64,000 bases of DNA from Agrobacterium vitis (GCF_014926405.1 NZ_JACXXJ020000005.1:811001-875000), one strand, 5' to 3'; counted from the stretch's first letter, positions 38,768-48,286 are shown. Numbers and translations: made by a program. The notes: generated by a model not told the origin, from the letters alone.

Positions 38768-39868
38768 TTATTGCGCGCCCATCTGCTTTGCCCAATCGGC
38801 GGCAACCACTGCCTTGGCAGCGGACTGTTCGTCCAGAGTGGGGAAGATCGCCTTGGCATAGCCTGCGGCATCCGGCATCTTGTCGAGCAGGGCCTGCGGA
38901 ATCTTCTTCTTTTCAGCCAGATCGTTGAAGCGGATCGGATGGCAATAGCCAGCCAGCCAGCCGAGCTGACCTTCGTCGGAATAGAGATATTCCATCCACA
39001 GCTTGGCAGCGTTCGGATGTGGCGCGAAGGCCGAAATCGCCTGAACGTAAACGCCGGCGATGACCGAATCCGAGGGAACGACAACGTCCATCGGCGGGTT
39101 GCCAGCCAGCTTGTCGCGCATGGCAAGCACGTTATAGTCCCAGTCGAACAGGATCGGCGTGGTACCCTGCGCCATGTTCTGGGCCGAGCCGTTGACCGGC
39201 ACGAGATTGCCCTTTTCCTTCAGCGACTTCATGAACTCGATGCCTGCCTTGGCGGCATCGGCACCAGTCTTGCCGGACTGCGCGACGCCAGCGGCATATA
39301 CCGTCATCATCGAGCTATTGCCGGTGCGTGGATCGCCAGGCATGGCAACGGAATTGGCATATTTGGAAGCGGTCAAGTCGGCAAAGCTCTTCGGCACATC
39401 CTTGACGATATCCTTGTTCACACCGATGGCCAGAACGCCGTAATAATCGCCATACCAATAGCCGTCGGCATCCTTGGCCGAAGCCGGGATCGAATCCCAG
39501 GTGGAGACCTTGTAAGGCTGAACGAGACCGTCTTTCTTGGCAGCAGGACCGAAGGACAGGCCGACGTCGATAACATCGGGAGCCTGCGGGCCGGTATTGC
39601 CCTTATTGGCCTTGATCGCTTCGATTTCGTCGCCGGAACCTGCATTCGGGTTCAGTTCGTTGACCTTGATCTCAGGGTATTTTTTCTTGAAACCAGCGAT
39701 CACATCGCCATAGCCGCACCAGTCATGGGGCAGGGCGATGGTGGTCAGCATGCCTTCTTTTTTGGCAGCTGCGATCAGCTCGGCGCTTGGCTCGGCGCTC
39801 GCATAGGCGGCCGATGCGACGACCATGGCGGTCGAGAGGGAAAGAATGCGGTGCAAACGGATGTTCAC
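38768..39868 (-). CDS. ABC importer substrate-binding protein
   Basis: 366 residues with a signal peptide ending YASAEP. The mature protein has the type II periplasmic-binding fold of the Fe3+/polyamine class (SAELIAAAKKEGMLTT, APDVIDVGLSFGPAAKKDGLV, GYWYGDYYGVLAIGVNKDIV). This class binds ferric iron, thiamine, putrescine/spermidine or phosphonates. The ligand cannot be assigned. First gene of the operon SBP-permease-permease-ATPase. Confidence 0.88.
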   Translation of the reverse strand: MNIRLHRILSLSTAMVVASAAYASAEPSAELIAAAKKEGMLTTIALPHDWCGYGDVIAGFKKKYPEIKVNELNPNAGSGDEIEAIKANKGNTGPQAPDVIDVGLSFGPAAKKDGLVQPYKVSTWDSIPASAKDADGYWYGDYYGVLAIGVNKDIVKDVPKSFADLTASKYANSVAMPGDPRTGNSSMMTVYAAGVAQSGKTGADAAKAGIEFMKSLKEKGNLVPVNGSAQNMAQGTTPILFDWDYNVLAMRDKLAGNPPMDVVVPSDSVIAGVYVQAISAFAPHPNAAKLWMEYLYSDEGQLGWLAGYCHPIRFNDLAEKKKIPQALLDKMPDAAGYAKAIFPTLDEQSAAKAVVAADWAKQMGAQ

Positions 39869-40738
39869 GGGTGTCCTCCTTGTGGATCTGCAAATCTTCG
39901 ATCTGCAAAATTGTCTGCGGTAAGCCGAGCGACTGCATAGGGGGCGCAGATGATAGTTATGTGACGGATAGGGTGGGTGAGCACTGCTATAACGGGCATA
40001 TCTTCAAGTATTTCTGCAACGGTATTCTTGGAGACAATCTGCGGTATCGCTGATAGCACGGATGACCCGGCCGAGCAGGTAAAAGCCATGACCCTGGATT
40101 TTGCGCGCGCTGCTGCTGAGATGACAGGTATCTGCAAGCGTCGATTGTTCCCCTCCGGTCTTTGCCGGTTTATTGCGCAAAGATAAGACGACAGAGGGTC
40201 ATCGAGTCAATCTGCCCCAACTGGAAAAAATGACTTTTCCCTGTTCAGCCTAAGGCAACATCGGGAAACTGGCGCTTAGTTCCTTGATTTAAAAAAGAAA
40301 ATAAGTTCTTTGTCTCGAAGATTCAGTCCTTTGGCTTTGTTGTGCAGGCAGGCCCGTGGGGTACTCGTTGTCATTCGCGCCTCTGTGCCTGTGCAAATAG
40401 CGGGGTTTCATGAAGCGCTTTTCCAGCATTCCCTGTTGTTACGACGGTTGCAGGCTGGGGAATGACGCGAACAGGCATGTGAATTGCATTGGCATTTGAA
40501 AAGCTGGAGATTGATTTTTTTCTCGACTGCAATTGATTTTAGGCAAAGACTAAAAACAGGGGCCTGCATCACAGGATCGTGACGGGTCTCCAAGCCATTC
40601 GGCCATGCCGGTCCGGCTCAAGATAACAAGATCCAAAGGGAGCAGCGAAGACTGCGTGCGGCTTGCAACGGTAACAACCGGCAAACCGAAAGGCAGAGGC
40701 TGCCGAGGTGTTTTGCCTCGGCTTAACTGGGGGTCATC
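39869..40738. other. 870-base divergent control region without a clear gene
   Basis: This gap separates the divergent SBP and amino-acid permease genes. Short ORFs occur (for example a 69-codon plus-strand frame at 39977), but none has a ribosome-binding site plus family resemblance. The middle part (about 40250-40330) is A/T-rich. The last 180 bases before the permease are repetitive in purines and hold the hairpin at 40702. Long leader transcripts are likely. Confidence 0.4.
40702..40722 (+). promoter_or_regulatory. Leader hairpin before amino-acid permease
   Basis: GCCGAGG pairs with CCTCGGC around a seven-base T-rich loop, ending about eight bases before the GGGGG ribosome-binding site of the permease. 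It could influence ribosome access or be a remnant attenuator. Confidence 0.45.
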
Positions 40739-42310
40739 ATGACCGGTTATAGCGACGTCGATAAGCAGGAAGACCTGCATATCCTCCATTCCATGGGCTA
40801 TGCGCAGGAGCTGGAGCGGCGCATGAGTTCGTTTTCGAACTTTGCGATTTCCTTCTCGATCATTTGCATTCTGTCCGGCGGCATCAATTCGCTGGCCCAG
40901 GCGACATCCGGGGCCGGTGGGGCGGCCATCGGCATCGGCTGGCCGTTGGGCTGCCTGATTTCCGGCGTTTTCGCGCTCGGCATGGCACAGATTGCCTCGG
41001 CCTATCCCACGGCGGGCGGGCTTTACCATTGGGGTTCGATCCTCGGCAACCGGTTCACCGGCTGGGTGACGGCCTGGTTTAACCTGATCGGTCTGGTCAC
41101 TGTGCTCGGTGCCATCAATGTCGGCACCTGGGGCTTTTTCGCCGGATCGATTGCCGGCTGGTTCGGCATCAATGTCGATACGACGACGGCAGGCGGCTTT
41201 GCCAATCAGATCCTGTTCGTGGCGGCGATCACAGCGGCGCAGGCGCTGATCAACCATCTCGGCATCAAGCTCACCGCCAAGCTGACCGATCTCTCAGGTT
41301 ATCTGATCTTAATCACCGCCATCGCCTTGACAATCGTCTGCCTGATCGGCGTGAAAACCTGGGATTTCTCTCGCATCTGGACCTTCACCAATTATTCCGG
41401 CACGCCGGCTGGCGATGCGCCAGTCTGGCCGCAGACCGGCAGTGTCTGGTATATTTTTGCCCTCAGCCTGCTTTTGCCGATCTATACGATCACCGGCTAT
41501 GATGCTTCGGCCCACACGTCTGAGGAAACTATCAAGGCTTCGGAATCGGTGCCGAAGGGGATTATTTCCTCGGTCTTCTGGGCATCGCTGTTCGGCTACA
41601 TCATGTTGCTGGCCTTTCTCCTGGCTATTCCCGATATGAATGAAGCCGCAGCCCAGGGCTGGAACGTGTTCTTCTGGACGTTGAACAGCGTCACCCACCC
41701 GGTTGTCGCCAATATCCTGTATCTGGCGATTTTCATCGCGCAGTTCATTTGCGGTCTGGCAACCGTCACCTCGGTGTCGCGGATGATCTATGCCTTTTCG
41801 CGTGATGGCGGCCTGCCTGCCTCCAAGGCGCTTTCCAGCGTCAGCCCAAGGTTCCGCACCCCGGCGACAGCCATCTGGGTCGGGGCTGTGCTGTCGGTGC
41901 TGTTTGTCTGGGGTGCCTCGCTTGTCACCATTGCTGGGGCCTCGGCCTATACGATTGTCGTGTCCTGCACGGTGATTTTCCTGTTCCTGTCCTTCGCCAT
42001 TCCGATCGTGCTCGGTATGAAGGTGATCGGTACGGCGAAATGGCCGAAAATGGGACCGTGGAATATGGGGATCGGCGCTTACCGGTTTGTCGGTCTGCTG
42101 GTCATCCTGGCCATGGTTGCCATCTTTATCATCGGGGTGCAGCCGCCCAACCAGTGGGCGCTGTATATCACTGTCGGTTTTCTGGCGCTGACGGCGCTGA
42201 TCTGGGTTCTGTTCGAGCAGCGTCGCTTCAAAGGCCCGCCGATTGGCGATGAAGTGGCAAAGCGGCAGGCGGAAATTGCCGCTGCGGAAAAAGCTGTCGG
42301 CCAAGCCTGA
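40739..42310 (+). CDS. APC-family amino-acid/amine permease
   Basis: GGGGG upstream supports ATG 40739; 523 residues with about 12 membrane helices. The N-terminal region (MGYAQELERRMSSFSNFAISFSIICILSGGI) and AYPTAGGLYHWGSILG are signatures of the amino-acid/choline permease branch (GABA permease-like, BAT1-like). It imports an amino acid or amine by cation symport. The next gene on the same strand encodes an iron-type alcohol dehydrogenase, hinting at catabolism of a hydroxylated or amine substrate. Confidence 0.85.
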   Translation: MTGYSDVDKQEDLHILHSMGYAQELERRMSSFSNFAISFSIICILSGGINSLAQATSGAGGAAIGIGWPLGCLISGVFALGMAQIASAYPTAGGLYHWGSILGNRFTGWVTAWFNLIGLVTVLGAINVGTWGFFAGSIAGWFGINVDTTTAGGFANQILFVAAITAAQALINHLGIKLTAKLTDLSGYLILITAIALTIVCLIGVKTWDFSRIWTFTNYSGTPAGDAPVWPQTGSVWYIFALSLLLPIYTITGYDASAHTSEETIKASESVPKGIISSVFWASLFGYIMLLAFLLAIPDMNEAAAQGWNVFFWTLNSVTHPVVANILYLAIFIAQFICGLATVTSVSRMIYAFSRDGGLPASKALSSVSPRFRTPATAIWVGAVLSVLFVWGASLVTIAGASAYTIVVSCTVIFLFLSFAIPIVLGMKVIGTAKWPKMGPWNMGIGAYRFVGLLVILAMVAIFIIGVQPPNQWALYITVGFLALTALIWVLFEQRRFKGPPIGDEVAKRQAEIAAAEKAVGQA

Positions 42311-42626
42311 ATAGCCTGACCTGATACGAAGAGGGGTCGCCCGGATCGGCGGCCTCTGTTTATCTAAATGAAAGCGTGAGATTGTTTTCTTTTGAAATTT
42401 GAAATTGTGGTGGCGAAGCCACCGATTTTCCCTTTTTGATTAGTAGTTATTTATATTAGATACCCTACCATGGCCGTTGTGGGTGAGGAGGAAAGCCCGC
42501 ATTCGGGAGGTTCAAATTCTCTGAGGTTTGCACTGGTCAGACGCAAGCAGCGGCATGACCCGCGCTAATCCTTTTTGCCTTTTCCGATCCCCTCTTCGAT
42601 CCTCCGGTGGAAGGAGTGATGCGATC
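42311..42626. other. Intergenic leader before alcohol dehydrogenase
   Basis: It holds the terminator at 42409 and then about 180 bases rich in AGGAGG- and GGGAGG-like words. It looks like a transcribed leader, but I cannot match it to a known riboswitch class. Confidence 0.4.
42409..42436 (+). terminator. Weak terminator after permease
   Basis: GGTGGC GAA GCCACC is followed by GATTTTCCCTTTTTG, about 100 bases past the permease stop. Confidence 0.55.
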
Positions 42627-43772
42627 ATGAAAATCTTTGCGAATTGGAGTTATCCGACCGACATCAGGGTCGGGCGCGGTCGGATAGAAGAGCTGGGTGA
42701 GGCCTGCAAATCCTTGGGCATGCGCAATCCTTTGCTGGTCACTGACCGTGGGCTGGCAGCGCTGGCGATTACCAGGGTGGCGCAGGAAACGTTGAGTGAC
42801 GCAGGGCTTGAGCATGCGCTGTTTGCCGATGTCGATCCCAACCCGACGGAGCTTAATCTGGAAGCCGGGCTTGCGGCCTTCCGGCAAGGCGGTCATGACG
42901 GTGTCGTTGCCTTTGGCGGAGGCTCCGGCATTGATCTTGGCAAATGCGTGGCGTTCATGGCGGGGCAGACCCGCCCGGTCTGGGATTTCGCTGCTGGCAC
43001 TGAGGGCTGGCGTGATGCCAACGAGGCGGCAATCCTGCCGGTGGTGACCGTGCCGACCACCGCGGGAACCGGTGCCGAAGTGGGGCGTACCTGCGTAATC
43101 ACCAATACAGTCACCCACGTCAAGACCGCGATCTTTCATCCGAAAATGCTTCCGGCAATTGTCATTTGCGACCCGGAACTGACAGTCGGCATGCCGAAGT
43201 CCATCACCGCTGGCACCGGCATGGATGCCTTCGCCCATTGCCTGGAAGCCTATTGTTCGCCGGTCTACCATCCGCTCGGCCAGGGTATTGCTATCGAGGG
43301 GATGCGGTTGGTCAAGGAATTTCTGCCCAAAGCCTATCGTGATCCGGTGGATCTGGAAGCCCGGCTCAACATGATGTCGGCGGCGGTCATGGGGTCGATT
43401 GCCCTGCAAAAGGGGCTGGGGGCCATTCACGCGCTGTCGCACCCGATCGGCGCGGTCTATAATACCCATCATGGCACAACCAATGCGGTGTTGATGCCGA
43501 TGGTGGTGTCTTTCAACCGCAAGGCCATAGAGCGCAAGATCGAGAAACTGGCGGGCTACCTGGAAATCCAGGGCGGCTTCGATGGTTTCCATGATTTTCT
43601 GATGGTGTTTCGTGAGGATCTCGCCATTCCTCATAATCTGAGCGAGCTTGGCGTGCCGGGTGACCGGCTGGACGATCTGGCTGCCATGGCGATCCGCGAT
43701 GCAAGTGCCGCGAGCAATCCTGTCAAGATGACTTTGGAAAATACCACCGCATTGCTGGCGGAATGTTTTTGA
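42627..43772 (+). CDS. Iron-containing (group III) alcohol dehydrogenase
   Basis: AAGGAG upstream of ATG 42627 and the family start MKIFANWSYPTDIRVG fix the N-terminus; 381 residues. NAD-binding GGGSGIDLGK lies near residue 98, TTAGTGAE near 150. The metal-site residues are in GTGMDAFAHCLEAY and HALSHPIGAVYNTHHG. It oxidises or reduces an alcohol/aldehyde with NAD(P). Adjacent transport suggests a role in using an amine, GABA or 4-hydroxybutyrate-type substrate, but that is a guess. Confidence 0.87.
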   Translation: MKIFANWSYPTDIRVGRGRIEELGEACKSLGMRNPLLVTDRGLAALAITRVAQETLSDAGLEHALFADVDPNPTELNLEAGLAAFRQGGHDGVVAFGGGSGIDLGKCVAFMAGQTRPVWDFAAGTEGWRDANEAAILPVVTVPTTAGTGAEVGRTCVITNTVTHVKTAIFHPKMLPAIVICDPELTVGMPKSITAGTGMDAFAHCLEAYCSPVYHPLGQGIAIEGMRLVKEFLPKAYRDPVDLEARLNMMSAAVMGSIALQKGLGAIHALSHPIGAVYNTHHGTTNAVLMPMVVSFNRKAIERKIEKLAGYLEIQGGFDGFHDFLMVFREDLAIPHNLSELGVPGDRLDDLAAMAIRDASAASNPVKMTLENTTALLAECF

Positions 43773-43948
43773 AAATCTGGCTCCAGCTTACGGCAAGCAA
43801 GGTAACCTAGAATTTCATTCACAAGAACTGATATATGTCATTTGCTATTTATTAACCATTTTTAGCAAGGATGTATTAACCGGGCGCCATGAATAGCCGG
43901 GTGCCTGTTAGAGCGATGAGTGGCTCAATCATAGCATCGAGGACACCA

Positions 43949-44665
43949 ATGCCAGTCATCTCATTTGCCAATGCCAAGGGCGGCGCAGGTAAAACCACCG
44001 CAGCTCTATTGCTTGCCACAGAACTTGCTCATCAGGGCTACCGGATCTGTATTCTCGATGCCGATCCGCAACGCTGGATTACCCAATGGTCGGAAGCCGC
44101 GGGTTTGCAGCACAATATCGAAGTCATTTCCGAAGTAAGCGTTGGGTCGCTGCAGGGCCATATCCGGGAAGGCCGCAAAACTGCCGATTACGTTATCATC
44201 GATCTGGCCGGTGCGCGGGACGCCATCGTCACCATGGCGATCGGACTTTCCGACCATGTGATGATCCCTGTTCAGGGTTGTGCCATGGACGCCAAGGGAG
44301 CCGCCCAGATCCTCGACCTGATCGAACAGATGCGGATCGCCGGTAATCTTGTCATCCCGCATTCGGTGGTTCTGACACGGGTTGCCTCGATGGTGACGAC
44401 ACGGGCACTTCTCGCCATAAAGGGCCTGTTGGCGGCGCGTGGGGTGAATGTTATCAATACTCCGATTGCCGAGCGCAACGCCTTCCGCGATATTTTCGAG
44501 ACCGGTGGTACTGTCTATTCGATGGACCCGGCCAAGGTCAGCAATCTGGATAAGGCGCAGGACAATTCACGCGCCTTTGCTGCTGAAGTCGTGCATCTGC
44601 TTCCGGTAAAAGTGGTGCGCAGCCTGCGCCCGCGCCTTTTGCGGCTGATCGGCGATGCCGCCTGA
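43949..44665 (+). CDS. VirC1-like orphan ParA ATPase
   Basis: GAGGA before ATG 43949; 238 residues. The deviant Walker A with signature lysine is K10-GGAGK-T, and DADPQRWITQW follows at about 39. The order of blocks, including PVQGCAMDAKGAAQILDLIEQM and PIAERNAFRDIFETGG, resembles Agrobacterium VirC1, which recruits T-DNA complexes to the cell pole, more than chromosomal Soj/ParA. No ParB, VirC2 or parS-like array is seen. Role unknown; possible positioning of DNA or a protein cargo. Confidence 0.85.
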   Translation: MPVISFANAKGGAGKTTAALLLATELAHQGYRICILDADPQRWITQWSEAAGLQHNIEVISEVSVGSLQGHIREGRKTADYVIIDLAGARDAIVTMAIGLSDHVMIPVQGCAMDAKGAAQILDLIEQMRIAGNLVIPHSVVLTRVASMVTTRALLAIKGLLAARGVNVINTPIAERNAFRDIFETGGTVYSMDPAKVSNLDKAQDNSRAFAAEVVHLLPVKVVRSLRPRLLRLIGDAA

Positions 44666-44693
44666 GACTTATAACTGATAGAAGCCACATAAA

Positions 44694-44727
44694 AACGCCC
44701 CGCTACGACAACCGTCGGCGGGGCGTT
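44694..44727 (-). terminator. Terminator of L,D-transpeptidase gene
   Basis: A ten-pair stem AACGCCCCGC/GCGGGGCGTT is followed on the minus strand by TTT, between convergent parA-like and ldt genes. Confidence 0.85.
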
Positions 44728-44752
44728 ATCTGTTGCGTAAAACTTCCTGCAC

Positions 44753-46090
44753 TCAGTCCACGAATTCCACAGTGACGCCCGGCTGCACCATCTTGGCGAG
44801 TTCCGTTGCATCCCAATTGGTCAGGCGGATACAGCCATGGCTCTGGGTGCGACCGATCTTCGAAGGCTCCGGCGTGCCGTGGATGCCGTAGGTGGGCTTG
44901 GACAAGGCAATCCAGACGGTACCAACAGGACCATTCGGGCCTGGCGGAATATTCAGCACCTTGTCATTGGCGCCCTGCTGGAAATTGACTTTCGGATTAT
45001 AGGTATAGCCGGGATCGAAGGCGACGCGCTGCACCTGCACGGTGCCGGATGGCGATGGCGTGTCATTGGAGCCGATGCTGGCCGGATAGGCGGTGATCAA
45101 CTGACCATCCTCGCCGTAAGCCAGAACCTGTTTGCGGCCCTTGTCGGCAACGATGCGGGCAACCCGTCCACTATGGGGCTGGCCGATGCTGACCACTTTG
45201 ACCGTGCTGCCGGGAACAGTGAAATCGACACCGGGATTGAGTGCCTTCAGATAGCCCTCATCCATATGGAATTTCTCAGCCAGCATTTCCGTCGTGGATG
45301 TATAGCCAAGCGACGGCATCGCAGCCTTCTGGCTGTAATCCTCGGGGATTTCAGCCACATAGGGACCTGCAGCGTCGGCAGCGGTCAGCGTATAGCTGGT
45401 GAAGGGCAGGCCGCCATTCATCCGCAGCCGCTCCATGATGGCGTCAGTGTCGTTAGGGTTCAGCGTTTCGCCGGTCTTCTGCTGCCAGGCTTCCAGAGCC
45501 TTTTGAACGTTCATGCCCATATGGCCGTCGATAGCGCCTGGGGAAAATCCTTCGCGGGCAAGAAAGACCTGAAGCGCGGTGATTTCCGGCTTGGCCTTGC
45601 CGCTGCTGCCAAGCGTCGACGGTGCTGCGGTCGAAGGAGAGGCCGGCCGCGCCAAGGCATCGTCGCTCACCGAAGGATCGTGGTTGACGTTTTGTGGGTA
45701 GCCTTGATCGAGGGATTGGCGCTCAACGGGTTGGTCCCCGGGAATGCCGCCGGTCGCCATGTCCTCGTCGTCATAGCCGCCGCCAGAAGGAGCTGGCGGA
45801 TAATAATCATTGGGATAGCGGTTACGGTCGGCACGGCCATACACCATGTCGGCAGGCATTTCCGTGGCGATCAGATTGCCGGAGCGGTCAATCAAAACCG
45901 TGCGGCCCATGCGGTCGCGGCTGATCATCACCGAGCCTTGTTCGGGTACGAAATCCAGAACTTCTCCCGAGGGCGTAATCAGCACGGTATTCGCGTTCTG
46001 CCCCGTATAGGGGCTGCGCGCCAGCGCGGGCTGCGACACGGTTGAGAGAAGCGCGACGACGATGAGACCAGTTTTCCAAAGCGGCTGCAC
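44753..46090 (-). CDS. Periplasmic L,D-transpeptidase (YkuD) with peptidoglycan-binding domain
   Basis: GTG 46090 with GGAAAGA upstream gives 445 residues and a clean signal peptide (ending QPALARS); the TTG at 46129 lacks a site. Residues 50-150 are a variable linker. A PG_binding_1 domain (ITALQVFLAREGFSPGAIDGHMG) lies near 175-230. The C-terminal YkuD domain has GIHGTPEPSKIG and catalytic SHGCIRL (Cys420). It makes 3-3 crosslinks or links lipoproteins to murein; rhizobial polar growth relies on such enzymes. Confidence 0.9.
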   Translation of the reverse strand: MQPLWKTGLIVVALLSTVSQPALARSPYTGQNANTVLITPSGEVLDFVPEQGSVMISRDRMGRTVLIDRSGNLIATEMPADMVYGRADRNRYPNDYYPPAPSGGGYDDEDMATGGIPGDQPVERQSLDQGYPQNVNHDPSVSDDALARPASPSTAAPSTLGSSGKAKPEITALQVFLAREGFSPGAIDGHMGMNVQKALEAWQQKTGETLNPNDTDAIMERLRMNGGLPFTSYTLTAADAAGPYVAEIPEDYSQKAAMPSLGYTSTTEMLAEKFHMDEGYLKALNPGVDFTVPGSTVKVVSIGQPHSGRVARIVADKGRKQVLAYGEDGQLITAYPASIGSNDTPSPSGTVQVQRVAFDPGYTYNPKVNFQQGANDKVLNIPPGPNGPVGTVWIALSKPTYGIHGTPEPSKIGRTQSHGCIRLTNWDATELAKMVQPGVTVEFVD

Positions 46091-46486
46091 GGGTGATCTT
46101 TCCGGTTGGTTTCTTGCATAACGCCCCAAACCCTATCCGGTTCAGGGGAAATCGAGGCGCTCGCGCCAAAGCATGGACAATTGCTTATCATGCGCTGAAA
46201 CACCGTAATTTTGACGCTAATATGGAAAAATGAAAACGAAGTGAAGAAACTGTTAAACCCGTGCGCATCGCTCCAGATGGACGCCCCAGCCAAGCTTGGA
46301 GAAATCGTTGCATAAACAACGTGCTAACGCATGGTAGGACGAACCACGTGAATACATCAGTCCATCAAAATTAACAGAGTTTTACACGGGAAAATCATAG
46401 GCTACTGCGTTTTTACACGGTTTAGGACATGGCATACGCCGCTATCAGCGCGGTAATGCTGAGCGGATTGTAGGAGGAGACGAATC
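46091..46486. other. Intergenic region, nothing supportable
   Basis: This 396-base divergent gap contains AT-rich promoter-like sequence near the ldt start (around 46190-46260) and near 46360-46420. No ORF with a ribosome-binding site, no strong hairpin and no known RNA is seen. Confidence 0.5.
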
Positions 46487-47317
46487 ATGAAGCTACAGGC
46501 AACCAAGGGACCAATCGTTGAGCTGGACCCGACATCGGTTCTGGATATTCGCACATTGATCATCGATGGGGTCGATCTGTCGCCGCATCGGGCCATCCCC
46601 GATGATGGCGATCCGCGCATTGACCATTCCCTGGAAGGCTTTCTTTTCACCTGCGGCCCGGACCATATTCGTCACCCGGAACCGATTGGCGATGGCAGCG
46701 GTCGTCGCTATCCGCTGCATGGTTCGTTTTCATCACATCCGGCAACGATCCTTCATCAGAGCGACAGTGAGTGCCGGGCTGAAATTCCGGTGCGCCATGC
46801 CGATGGCGGCCAGTCGCTTCTGGAGCGCCATTGGCGGATCGACGGTGAAACCGGTGTTGTCGCGCTGCGCGACCGGATCACCAATAGCGGCCATGCGCCG
46901 TTTCCCACCATGTTGATGTATCACATGAATGTCGCCGCTAAACTGTTCGACGATGCAGTGCGGTTGGAAGGGGCAATGCTGGACGAAGGCGGTTTCGGTT
47001 GGCGTTTCGGCGTAGAGCCGGGCGGAGTGTTCTGCGTTGCCGCCAACGGCGACACGGCGGGAGCGGATGGCTGGGCAGAGTTTCGGCTCGGCCCAATTGC
47101 CTCGGTTGGCGGGCTGACGTTGGTGGTGCGTTTTGACACGGCAAGCCTGCCCTTCCTGCAAATCTGGCGCAACCAGCAGGCTCCGGCCAATGTCGTGGGC
47201 ATCGAGCCGGTCTCGCATCGCTGGGTCGGACGGGAAGATCTCGCCAAGTGCGGCGAACTCGATCTGCTGGCGCCCGGTGAGAGCCGTGAATTCGGGCTGG
47301 ATTTCTTCTTCGTATAA
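46487..47317 (+). CDS. DUF4432 / aldose-1-epimerase-like protein
   Basis: GGAGGAG before ATG 46487; 276 residues. Galactose-mutarotase-fold features include DHSLEGFLFTCGPDHIRHPEP, RRYPLHGSFSSHPA and the final strand GIEPVSHRWVGREDL. Substrate and pathway are unknown. No sugar genes are adjacent. Confidence 0.78.
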   Translation: MKLQATKGPIVELDPTSVLDIRTLIIDGVDLSPHRAIPDDGDPRIDHSLEGFLFTCGPDHIRHPEPIGDGSGRRYPLHGSFSSHPATILHQSDSECRAEIPVRHADGGQSLLERHWRIDGETGVVALRDRITNSGHAPFPTMLMYHMNVAAKLFDDAVRLEGAMLDEGGFGWRFGVEPGGVFCVAANGDTAGADGWAEFRLGPIASVGGLTLVVRFDTASLPFLQIWRNQQAPANVVGIEPVSHRWVGREDLAKCGELDLLAPGESREFGLDFFFV

Positions 47318-47420
47318 GAACTGGCGCGTCTGGAATCCGCTTGCAGCGTTGACGCCCCGGTATCCACATCGTAAATGTTTGGCCGGTTTCGATTAAGCCG
47401 GTTTTGAAAAGGATGCGACG

Positions 47421-47756
47421 ATGAATATCAGGCCGATCAACGAGGAATATTCCGTCAGCGGTCAGATCAGTCTGGATGATCTGGATGATATCAAGGCGCT
47501 GGGTTTCAAATCCATCGTTTGCCATCGTCCGGATGGCGAAGAGCCCGGCCAGCCGGATTTTGCCGCCATTGCTGCCCGGGCCGAGGAACTTGGGCTTACT
47601 ATCCGCCATATCCCCGTTGGCCCGATGGGGGTCACGCCGGATGCCGTCGCCGCCATGGTCGACGCGCTTGATGATCTGGAGCGCCCGATGCTCGGCTATT
47701 GTCGTTCGGGTGCCCGCTCCACGGCAACCTACGAACACAGCTTGCGCCAGCGTTAA
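47421..47756 (+). CDS. TIGR01244-family sulfurtransferase/phosphatase-like protein
   Basis: AAAGGA precedes the ATG; 111 residues. It has the N-terminal SVSGQISLDDLDDIKALGFKSIVCHRPDGE and the active loop CRSGARS (Cys94), a rhodanese-like loop. Such domains occur alone or fused to metallo-hydrolases in sulfide metabolism (Blh/SdoA-type). The gene is followed by a Rid protein gene 76 bases downstream on the same strand. Confidence 0.82.
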   Translation: MNIRPINEEYSVSGQISLDDLDDIKALGFKSIVCHRPDGEEPGQPDFAAIAARAEELGLTIRHIPVGPMGVTPDAVAAMVDALDDLERPMLGYCRSGARSTATYEHSLRQR

Positions 47757-47832
47757 GCGGTCAAAAAAACTTACCCACGCTGCGGCAAGTTCCGCAGTGT
47801 TTTCGTGTTTCACAACCTCAAGGAGATATTCC

Positions 47833-48174
47833 ATGTCCATCAAGCGTATCGAGCCCGGCAAGCGTATGAGCGGTGCTGTCGTCCACGGCAATACCGTCTA
47901 TCTGGCTGGCCAGGTCGGCGAAGGCACTGGTGTCACCGAACAGTCCAAGTCGGCGCTGGCCGAAGTGGATCGCCTGCTGGCCGCTGCCGGTTCCGACAAG
48001 TCGAAGATCCTGCAAACCATCATCTACCTCTCCGACATGTCGACTTTCGCTGAAATGAACGCTGTCTGGGAAGCCTGGATCGACCCCGCCAACCCACCAG
48101 CCCGCGCCACCAGCGAAGCTGCTTTGGCAACCCCGGATTACAAGGTCGAGTTCATCGTGACGGCTGCGATTTAA
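47833..48174 (+). CDS. Rid-family (RidA-like) imine deaminase
   Basis: AGGAG before ATG 47833; 113 residues, standard length. Features: VVHGNTVYLAGQVG, EVDRLLAAAGSDKSKILQTIIYLSDM, and the active-site Arg in PARATSEAALA. Rid proteins hydrolyse reactive enamines/imines made by PLP enzymes. Trimeric cytosolic protein. Confidence 0.87.
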   Translation: MSIKRIEPGKRMSGAVVHGNTVYLAGQVGEGTGVTEQSKSALAEVDRLLAAAGSDKSKILQTIIYLSDMSTFAEMNAVWEAWIDPANPPARATSEAALATPDYKVEFIVTAAI

Positions 48175-48228
48175 GGGGCTTTTACAAGCCGCTTAGGGGC
48201 TCTCGGTAATGCCATAAAGTCTTTAGAT

Positions 48229-48268
48229 GGACACTTCTGCTTCTACACGAGGCAAAAGTGTCCTTCTT
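48229..48268 (+). terminator. Terminator after Rid gene
   Basis: GGACACTT...TGC pairs with GCA...AAGTGTCC around an 11-base loop, followed by TTCTTAAA. It separates the Rid gene from the AT-rich membrane genes. Confidence 0.7.
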
Positions 48269-48286
48269 AAATCGTAGCACTCCATC

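Noticed and set aside
39977..40186. 69-codon ORF in the divergent gap
   Set aside because: No ribosome-binding site, no family resemblance, and an overlapping antisense frame of similar quality.
42440..42620. Guanidine or other known riboswitch before the alcohol dehydrogenase
   Set aside because: No paired hairpins with the expected conserved loops could be drawn.
44837..46045. 402-codon frame opposite the L,D-transpeptidase
   Set aside because: No domain or start signal; the minus-strand gene has signal peptide and catalytic SHGCIRL.
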